This document shows, one piece after another, positions 57,926 to 64,000 of a DNA stretch of 64,000 nucleotides. Each line of letters starts with the position of its first letter. Position 1 is the first letter of the stretch. The notes under the pieces were generated by a model that searched no databases, was not told the DNA's origin, and saw only the letters and a program-made list of their open reading frames with translations. The position numbers and the translations under genes are program-made. Origin of the DNA: Linyphia triangularis (taxonomy: Eukaryota; Arthropoda; Arachnida; Araneae; Linyphiidae); contig OZ021722.1 in assembly GCA_963978545.1 (NCBI GenBank), forward strand, positions 4,468,001-4,532,000, given 5' to 3'.

Positions 57926-59331
57926 TCACTTATAATAAAGGATAATATATAAAAACTGTAAATGACACAATTCCACGTCAGTATGTAATCGAAAGTTGTG
58001 CGATGTTCCATACCCCTAGTTTTCATTTTAATGGTAAACTATGCTAAAAACAAGTATTTAATCGGCGCCATTTGAACAACGTTTTAGTTTTTTTTTTTTA
58101 ATTTCTAGAAAGTTACAACTTTAAATAAGTAACTCAAAAATTTAAATTATTTTTGAGCATACACGTTTCTGAAAACAAAATTCTTATAGTATTACAACTA
58201 TCTTTCTATAGAACACTTATTAAACTGAGGTAGAAAAAAAAAACTTAAAAACTAGTGAGAGATAATTTGTTACTATCACTGTCGTGTCTACTCGTTTCTG
58301 GATAGTAGAAATTACATTGGCCCGGTGGGGCGATAGAGGATGAGTAATTTGTGAAAGATTCCCACAGTGATAATGTAGTGTAGAAGAGATTAATTTGAAA
58401 CAAAAATGTTAGAGATAGCCCAGTTCCTTTTACCAAAATAATATTTCACAATAGATTTACAATATATGGAACACACTAGTTTTATTTCACATTATATAAA
58501 AAATACAACCTTCATTACAGTGGATTTGGAAATGTCAACGAACAACTCAGCCTGCTAAGGATTCGAACCTAGCACCTTAAAAATATGACAAGCAACCTTT
58601 GGAATAGCATTAAACAAAAAACGACATTTCTCTTCTTTCTTAATTAATACAAATAGGAAGACCAAGAAGAGGCTTAAGATCCAGTAGGGTTATTCTAGAC
58701 AAAATAAAATACTGAATTTATAAAATACACAATACAAAAAACCGCTAATGCATGAATTCATAATAGAAAATACCGAATTTGTAGAATTCGATATTTTCAA
58801 TTATGTATTCCTATTATGCATTGTGTATATTGTGTAAGTAAAGAAAGTAAAACTGTTTACAATTCCTCACATGGCAAGAATTCTGTGAAAGAACATGTTC
58901 TTAACAAATTTATTATAAACTCCGCAAATTTATTTTTTTAATTCTTTCAAAACCAGCTTTTATTTGTTACACACAAATATAGTGAAAAAAATTATAATAA
59001 TTTCAATTTAAAATCAAGGTAAAATTAAAAAAGAAAAAAAAACTAAATGTTTTTTTTTTATTTGCTGGATGGGATTTACCGGACCAATGTAACATAGACC
59101 TAATACATTAAAAAAAAAATAATAATAAAAATAATAATTCCACAACGTTTTGTTACCATAAATTATGTTTCCTTTTTCCAAATTAAAAAAAAATTAAGTT
59201 TACTTAATTTAAAAACACACTTGTAACACATTATAATAAAAAAAAAACGCGGTTTCATTCCAATGCATTGATAGTTTGAATATAGAAAGAGAAATAAAAT
59301 AATGTCCTTATTATTATTTTTTTATACTCAA

Positions 59332-59365
<34 letters not shown>

Positions 59366-59478
59366 CATATAAGCATTAATATCTGCTGAAATTAATTGAA
59401 AAGATCTCACCCCCCCCCCCTCCCCTCCTCCCCGCGAGCATTTCAACACAGTCCTAATAATGAAATCAACAGCAATCC
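57926..59478. other. hAT interior, right: simple repeats, no gene
   Basis: AT-rich; (AAT)n at 59332-59363, a C-run at 59410-59420. No transposase remnant recognised. Confidence 0.5.
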
Positions 59479-59986
59479 GAGAAACACGGAACCAGTTCTG
59501 TAGAAGCTCCCGTTCCGACACAGAGCGGGAATGAGCAGAGAACAAGTGAACGGGAATAGTTCAAATGAACTAGCTCTTTACGGAGCAGTTCAAACTGAGC
59601 CGTTCGGAAAGAGCAACTCAGCTCAACTGTTCTGAACAGAGCTGGTTGAAAAGAACTGGCTCTTTGAAACAAACCTGCTCATCGATAGTACTCCATATCG
59701 ATGCTGTTCATCTACTCTGCGCCTGCGCAACGCAGCCCTGCTGTTAGGAGAGAGATCATGGATAAGGAATGTGTGTGAGGTGGGAGAGGGGAAAACGAAA
59801 CCTTCTTCCTCAAGTGTGACGTCAGAGGTGTGACGCATAGGATCGGAGCGGGAAGGATTTCGCCTAAGATAAGAATGTTAAGGAACAGGGTTTTGGTGTG
59901 ATCAAAGAACGGGATGTTCCCGATCTTTTTAAGGAACAGGCTCAAAATAGCAGACTGTTCTTTTATTTCCCATCCCTACCCCCATG

Positions 59987-62900
59987 TGCTTTCAATGGGG
60001 AATTGTATTTTCGTGAAAATGGCTCAAATGCTTTCAAAGAATGATTTTAAGTTGGATGTATATTTCATAGGCATTCTTGTACCAAATTTTAAATAAAAAA
60101 ATGTATTCTAAAAATCAAAAATTCAATTTTTCAAAAATCGTGAAATTTTTCCGCTTTTTTTTTGTGTTTTTCAAATTGTGTTTTTTTAATCAAAAACAAT
60201 TTATAAATAAAACTAAGTTCAAAATTTGATGAAAAAATTATTTTTGATAAGGTATATGAGAAGTTGAAATTTTGAAACGAAAGCGCTCTGGAACTGTTTT
60301 TAAGCCGTATTTTTACTTTGGATTACCTCGATTTTGAGTGCTAAAGTACCATTTTATAAGCAAGTTGAAAATCAGAATGAAATCGGCTGATGACATTTAT
60401 GTTCCGAAACAACAAATTAAGGTTCAATTTCGAAAACTGAGAATTTGAAATTTGCCTTAGGATTGACATGGCTAATGTATTTTCAAAGGGATTTAACGAC
60501 ATTTTTCTGCAATAACTGGGTTTTGAGTAGTAAAATTTCACTTTAATGACCATTTCAATGTGGAAATCGATTCGATAGATGATTTCAGTTACCCTAGATG
60601 CAAAAAGATTGTAAAATTTTGAAAATTTAGAAATGTGAAATTTTCCATACGATTAACATAAGGAATATAAAAAATGAAATTTTTTTAAAGTGCTCTTTTT
60701 TGGACCAACTTTACACCCACTTGTTATTTAGTCAAAATTATAAAATTGGAATTGGAGATTCTCCTATATATTAGCTTCAATATCACAAATGGGAAAAAGT
60801 TTAGAAAATTTTACTTTTTGAACAATAATTCATTGAATAGTCCCCCATGTGTTTTCAAAGGGGAATTGTATTTTCGTGAAAATGGCTCAAATGCTTTCAA
60901 AGAATGATTTTAATTTGGATGTATATTTCATAGGCATTCTTGTACCAAATTTTAAATAAAAAAATGTATTCTAAAAATCAAAAATTCAATTTTTCAAAAA
61001 TCGTGAAATTTTTCAGCTTTTTTTTTTCAATTTTTTCAAATTGTGTTTTTTTAATCAAAAACAATTTATAAATAAAACTAAGTTCAAAATTTGATGAAAA
61101 AATTATTTTTGATAAGGTATATGAGAAGTTGAAATTTTGAAACGAAAGCGCTCAGGAACTGTTTTTAAGCCGTATTTTTACTTTGGATTACCTCGATTTT
61201 GAGTGCTAAAGTACCATTTTATAAGCAAATTGAAAATCAGAATTAAATTGGCTGATGACATTTATGTTCATAGGCAAAAAATTAAGGTTCAATTTTGAAA
61301 ATTGAGAATTTGAGATTTGCCTTAGGATTGACCAGGCCCATGTATTTTCAAAGGGATTTAAAGATATATTTTCTGCAATAACTTGGTTTTGAGTAGTAAA
61401 ATTTCACTTTAATGACCATTTCAATGTGGAAATAGATTCGATAGATGATTTCAGTTACCCTAGTTGCAAAAAGTTTGTAAAATTTTGAAAATTTAGAAAT
61501 GTGAAATTTTCCATACGATTAACATGGAAAAAATAAAAAATGAAATTTTTTGAAAGTGCTCTTTTTTGGACCAACTTTACACCCACTTGTTATTTAGTGA
61601 GTGTTATAAAATTGGAATTTGAGATTCTCCTAAGTATTAGTTTCAATTGCAAAAATGGGGAAAAATTTAGAAAATTTTACTTTTTGAACAATAATTCATT
61701 GAATAGTCCCCCATGTGTTTTCAATGGGGAATTGTATTTTCGAGAAAATGGCTCGAATGCTTTCAAAGTGTGATTTTAAGTTGGATATATATTTCATAGG
61801 CATTCTTGTACCAAATTTTATATAAAAAAAAGTATTCTAAAATCAAAAATTCCATTTTTTAAAAATCGTGAAATTTATCACTTTCGAGGGTATTGATTGG
61901 AATATTTCATTTTTAACAAGTTGTTTCAAATTGCATTTTTTAATCAAAAACACTTTATAAATCATATAAGTTCAAAATTTTGCCAACAAATTATTTTTGA
62001 TAAGGTATATGAGAAGTTGAAATTTTGAAACGAAAGCGCTCAGGAACTGTTTTTAAGCCTTATTTTTACTTTGCATTACTTCGATTTTGAGTGCTAAAGT
62101 ACCATTTTATAAGCAAATTGATGATCACATTTAAATCGGATGATGACTTTTATGACCCTTGGCAACAAATTAAGGTTCAATTTTGAAAATTGAGAATTTG
62201 AGATTTACCTTAGGATTGACCAGGCTCATGTATTTTCAAAGTTATTTAACGACATTTTTTCTGCAATAACTTGGTTTTGAGTAGTAAAATTTCACTTTAA
62301 TGACCATTTCAATGTGGAAATTGATTCGATAAATGATTTCAGTTACCTTAGTTGCAAAAAGATTGTAAAATTTTGAAAATCTAGAAATGTGAAATTTTCC
62401 ATACGATTAACATGGCAAAAATAAAAAATGAAAATTTTGAAAGTGCTCTTTTTTGGACCAACTTTAGACCCACTTGTTATTTAGTGAGAGTTATAAAATT
62501 GGAATTGGAGATTCTCCTATATATTAGCTTCAATTGCACAAATGGGAAAAAATTTAGAAAATTTTACTTTTTGAACAATAATTCATTGAATAGTCCCCCA
62601 TGTGTTTTCAATGGGGAATTGTATTTTCGTGAAAATGGCTCAAATGCTTTCAAAGTATGATTTTAAGTTGGATGTATATTTCATAGGCGTTCTTGTACCA
62701 AATTTTAAATAAAAAAATGTATTCTAAAAATCAAAATTTCACTTTTTCAAAAATTGTGAAACTTTTCAGCTTTTTTTTCAATTTTTTCAAATTGTATTTT
62801 TTTAATCAAAAACACTTTATAAATCAAACTAAGTTCAAAATTTGACAAAAAAATTATTTTTGATAAGGTATATGAGAAGTTGAAATTTTGAAACGAAAGC

Positions 62901-64000
62901 GCTCAGGAACTGTTTTTAAGCTGTATTTTTACTTTGGATTACCTCGATTTTGAGTGCTAAAGTACCATTTTATAAGCAAATTGAAAATCAGAATTAAATT
63001 GGCTGATGACATTTATGTTCATAGGCAAAAAATTAAGGTTCAATTTTGAAAATTGAAAATTTGAGATTTGCCTTAGGATTGACCAGGCCCATGTATTTTC
63101 AAAGGGATTTAAAGATATATTTTCTGCAATAACTTGGTTTTGAGTAGTAAAATTTCACTTTAATGACCATTTCAATGTGGAAATAGATTCGATAGATGAT
63201 TTCAGTTACCCTAGTTGCAAAAAGTTTGTAAAATTTTGAAAATTTAGAAATGTGAAATTTTCCATACGATTAACATGGAAAAAATAAAAAATGAAATTTT
63301 TTGAAAGTGCTCTTTTTTGGACCAACTTTACACCCACTTGTTATTTAGTGAGTGTTATAAAATTGGAATTTGAGATTCTCCTAAGTATTAGTTTCAATTG
63401 CAAAAATGGGGAAAAATTTAGAAAATTTTACTTTTTGAACAATAATTCATTGAATAGTCCCCCATGTGTTTTCAATGGGGAATTGTATTTTCGAGAAAAT
63501 GGCTCGAATGCTTTCAAAGTGTGATTTTAAGTTGGATATATATTTCATAGGCATTCTTGTACCAAATTTTATATAAAAAAAAGTATTCTAAAATCAAAAA
63601 TTCCATTTTTTAAAAATCGTGAAATTTATCACTTTCGAGGGTATTGATTGGAATATTTCATTTTTAACAAGTTGTTTCAAATTGCATTTTTTAATCAAAA
63701 ACACTTTATAAATCATATAAGTTCAAAATTTTGCCAACAAATTATTTTTGATAAGGTATATGAGAAGTTGAAATTTTGAAACGAAAGCGCTCAGGAACTG
63801 TTTTTAAGCCTTATTTTTACTTTGCATTACTTCGATTTTGAGTGCTAAAGTACCATTTTATAAGCAAATTGATGATCACATTTAAATCGGATGATGACTT
63901 TTATGACCCTTGGCAACAAATTAAGGTTCAATTTTGAAAATTGAGAATTTGAGATTTACCTTAGGATTGACCAGGCTCATGTATTTTCAAAGTTATTTAA
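59987..64000. repeat. Satellite array, ~862-889-bp unit (right block, runs off the window)
   Basis: Landmark CATTGAATAGTCCC at 60831, 61697, 62584 and 63448 (steps 866, 887 and 864). The block resumes exactly where the left block was interrupted. The unit beginning near 61510 and the one near 63260 are almost identical to each other and to the one at 47310, while the unit near 62400 matches the one near 43930. Confidence 0.97.

Larger units (their letters stand above)
55290..59978. mobile_element. hAT-type transposon, 4,689 bp, non-autonomous or decayed, inserted in the satellite
   Basis: The element runs TAGAGATGTGATA ... TATTTCCCATCCCTA; the ends pair as TAGAGATG / CATCCCTA with one mismatch. 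The satellite sequence CCCCCATG is duplicated exactly at 55282-55289 and 59979-59986, and removing the element plus one 8-bp copy restores a normal 863-bp satellite step. Eight-bp duplications and TAGGGATG-type ends match the hAT superfamily (Ac-like termini). Both ends carry GTTCTTT / GAACGGG / AGCTCTTT subterminal motifs, very dense at 59480-59978. No transposase frame remains, and the interior holds a Helitron-like element and an R35 repeat. Confidence 0.93.

Noticed and set aside
55290..59978. A transposase gene inside the hAT element
   Set aside because: I looked on both strands for a long or frame-broken transposase and saw only short AT-rich frames, a Helitron-like element and an R35 repeat.
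45368..60553. Recurrent minus-strand frames opening MVIKVKFYYSKPSYC or MSKFSKFYNLF
   Set aside because: They overlap the same satellite units, and their repetition reflects tandem amplification only. No selection is visible.
43032..63524. Recurrent 67-90-codon + strand frames in the satellite, opening MKFFESALFW or similar
   Set aside because: Several copies have stops right after the first codons (MKFF-stop at about 49086, 50816 and 51680) or frame changes at a C5/C4 run. The frames appear on both strands and follow the unit, as expected of chance frames in a homogenised array.

Overview
The window is AT-rich eukaryotic DNA made mostly of repeats. It contains spliced coding exons, tRNA-derived SINEs with target-site duplications, DNA transposons, Ty3/Gypsy debris, Helitron-like sequence and long satellite arrays. 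No bacterial-type operons or rRNA were seen. The SINE tails (runs of AACC after a CGTGTTGC core) and the mix of hAT, piggyBac, mariner-like and Helitron elements suggest an arthropod. A spider or other chelicerate is my best guess, but that is inference and not shown by the sequence.

Layout. 1-6470: the 3' part of one host gene on the + strand. Its three visible coding exons (502-552, 2434-2629, 6243-6368) join in frame into about 123 residues with an AT-hook. Its introns hold MITEs and a decayed 69-bp satellite. 6471-18000: intergenic repeats. These include a young, CpG-rich 139-bp dimeric satellite (8641-9912) related to the old intronic copies, two inverted copies of a ~660-bp repeat (7134-7795, 16600-17270), a second copy of an intronic MITE, and broken coding relics on the minus strand (10672-11790). 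18000-22560: a tandem array of 438/447-bp units that decays at its right side. 22570-29500: Helitron-type repeat, a Gypsy pol relic with a large internal deletion, two inverted blocks rich in TCTGAA/TCTTAA motifs about 4.4 kb apart, and a piggyBac-type MITE. 30000-40000: a dense cluster of SINEs (full-length, 5'-truncated, and one insertion of only 52 bp), a second piggyBac-type MITE, and a hAT MITE nested in a mariner-like MITE with an exact 8-bp duplication. 43003-64000: a satellite array with units of about 862-889 bp that runs off the right edge. It is split once by a 4,689-bp hAT-type element (55290-59978) with an exact 8-bp target duplication, and that element carries a Helitron-like element of its own.

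The only sequence I would defend as a functional protein-coding gene is the AT-hook gene at the left edge. The other open frames are short, lie inside repeats, or are visibly broken. The main interest is the layered history of insertions and two satellite families caught at different stages of homogenisation.
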